From assembly GCA_050749785.1 (NCBI GenBank), contig JBOGSA010000006.1, positions 1-13,272 on the forward strand: a stretch of DNA of 13,272 nucleotides, written 5' to 3'. Each line of letters starts with the position of its first letter. Position 1 is the first letter of the stretch. Source of the DNA: JAGWGI01 sp050749785 (GTDB taxonomy: Archaea; Micrarchaeota; Micrarchaeia; Micrarchaeales; CABMGC01). This document shows positions 13,098 to 13,272 of the stretch, piece by piece. The notes under the pieces are model-generated. The model made no database searches. It was given only the letters and a program-made list of their open reading frames with translations, and was not told where the DNA came from. A program made the position numbers and the translations under genes.

Positions 13098-13105
13098 TTT
13101 TTATA
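13098..13105 (-). promoter_or_regulatory. Proximal TATA box of rnp1 operon
   Basis: The minus strand reads TATAAAAA, centred 25 bases before the rnp1 ATG, which predicts a leaderless transcript. Confidence 0.55.
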
Positions 13106-13115
13106 GCTGAGTAGA

Positions 13116-13123
13116 TATTTAAA
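13116..13123 (-). promoter_or_regulatory. Second TATA box of rnp1 operon
   Basis: TTTAAATA on the minus strand, centred about 43 bases before rnp1. If used it would give a leader of roughly 17 bases. A third element, TATAAATA at 13147-13140 on the same strand, lies further upstream in a partly symmetric CTATTTATAG. Confidence 0.45.
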
Positions 13124-13189
13124 CCTTATCTCAGCCCTCTATTTATAGGGAGTTGACATTTTAAGTCTTTCTAGTTTTATATAACCCTA

Positions 13190-13231
13190 AACGCAGGTTC
13201 TCTTTTCTCTTCGACGTCAATCCCCTGCGTT
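13190..13231. repeat. 8-base inverted repeat AACGCAGG / CCTGCGTT
   Basis: Perfect arms at 13190-13197 and 13224-13231 enclose a 26-base pyrimidine-rich loop. It lies in the region between the rnp1 promoters and the window end. A plus-strand TATA-like TTTTATATAA stands just before it (13175-13184). It could be the hairpin of a 5' leader or of a small RNA, or an operator. No known RNA family is recognised. Confidence 0.45.
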
Positions 13232-13245
13232 AAGGCGAATACCGT

Positions 13246-13272
13246 ATGAGAACATCGAAAATAAGAGATAAA
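13246..13272 (+). CDS. Possible start of a plus-strand gene, cut by the window end
   Basis: ATG 13246 opens nine codons (MRTSKIRDK) that reach the end of the window without a stop; an in-frame TAA at 13231-13233 closes it upstream. A TATA-like element near 13180 would give a leader of about 40 bases. The basic start is plausible but nine codons cannot identify a gene, and there is no good ribosome-binding site. Confidence 0.2.

Noticed and set aside
13177..13272. 31 open codons on the minus strand entering from the window end
   Set aside because: Possible tail of an upstream gene, but codons (CGA, TGT, CAT) differ from the genes here and no L29 or S3 resemblance is visible; it also competes with the inverted repeat and the possible plus-strand start.
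1..13272. CRISPR arrays, insertion sequences, tRNA genes
   Set aside because: No regularly spaced repeats, transposase motifs, terminal repeats or tRNA cloverleaf signatures were found by eye on either strand.

Overview
The window is archaeal chromosome. The evidence is a long minus-strand ribosomal-protein cluster containing archaea/eukaryote-type proteins (S4e, L19e, L32e), the RNase P protein Rnp1/Rpp29, an archaeal Spt5, a Trm5-type tRNA methyltransferase, TTTAAATA/TATAAAAA promoter boxes about 25 bases from starts, and Shine-Dalgarno sites of the archaeal GTGAT type. Intermediate GC, very tight packing, a stand-alone 5S rRNA gene and a broken ribosomal operon would fit a small-genome DPANN lineage (Micrarchaeota-like), but that placement is an inference and is not proved by anything here.

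Layout. Positions 1-116 (minus) hold the first 38 codons of rpl30, with its own promoter. Next come a 124-residue protein I do not recognise (185-559, minus) and trm5 (624-1655, minus). Trm5 is transcribed away from spt5-rpl11 (1705-2626, plus) across one nearly symmetric TATA box. Positions 2770-6967 form an isoprenoid block. It contains a eukaryote-like trans-prenyl diphosphate synthase (plus), a convergent two-gene minus-strand unit, and a second, quite different prenyl diphosphate synthase (plus). The two-gene unit is a type I isopentenyl diphosphate isomerase overlapping by ATGA with a protein that looks like two triphosphate-tunnel (VTC/CYTH-like) domains in tandem. A 5S rRNA gene with its own TATA box lies at 6986-7100 (minus). 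From 7160 to 13076 (minus) runs a compact operon read in the order rnp1, S17, L14, L24, S4e, L5, S14, S8, L6, L32e, L19e, L18, S5. The last 190 bases hold the promoter region of this operon, an inverted repeat and possibly the first codons of a plus-strand gene.

How it fits together. The ribosomal operon keeps the classic archaeal spc order but stops after S5. Its usual next gene, L30, reappears on the same strand about 7 kb further on. The 5S gene, the isoprenoid block, spt5-rpl11 and trm5 therefore sit inside what is normally one operon. Within the ribosomal operon most start codons lie 3-4 bases after a GTGAT motif, and at many junctions the TGA stop of the upstream gene is part of that motif. 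Genes at the head of a transcript (rnp1, trm5, perhaps spt5) look leaderless. In the isoprenoid block, the isomerase supplies DMAPP/IPP and the two synthases elongate it to polyprenyl diphosphates for membrane lipids or carriers. The co-translated tandem tunnel protein is the component with no known place in that pathway and is the most interesting item in the window.
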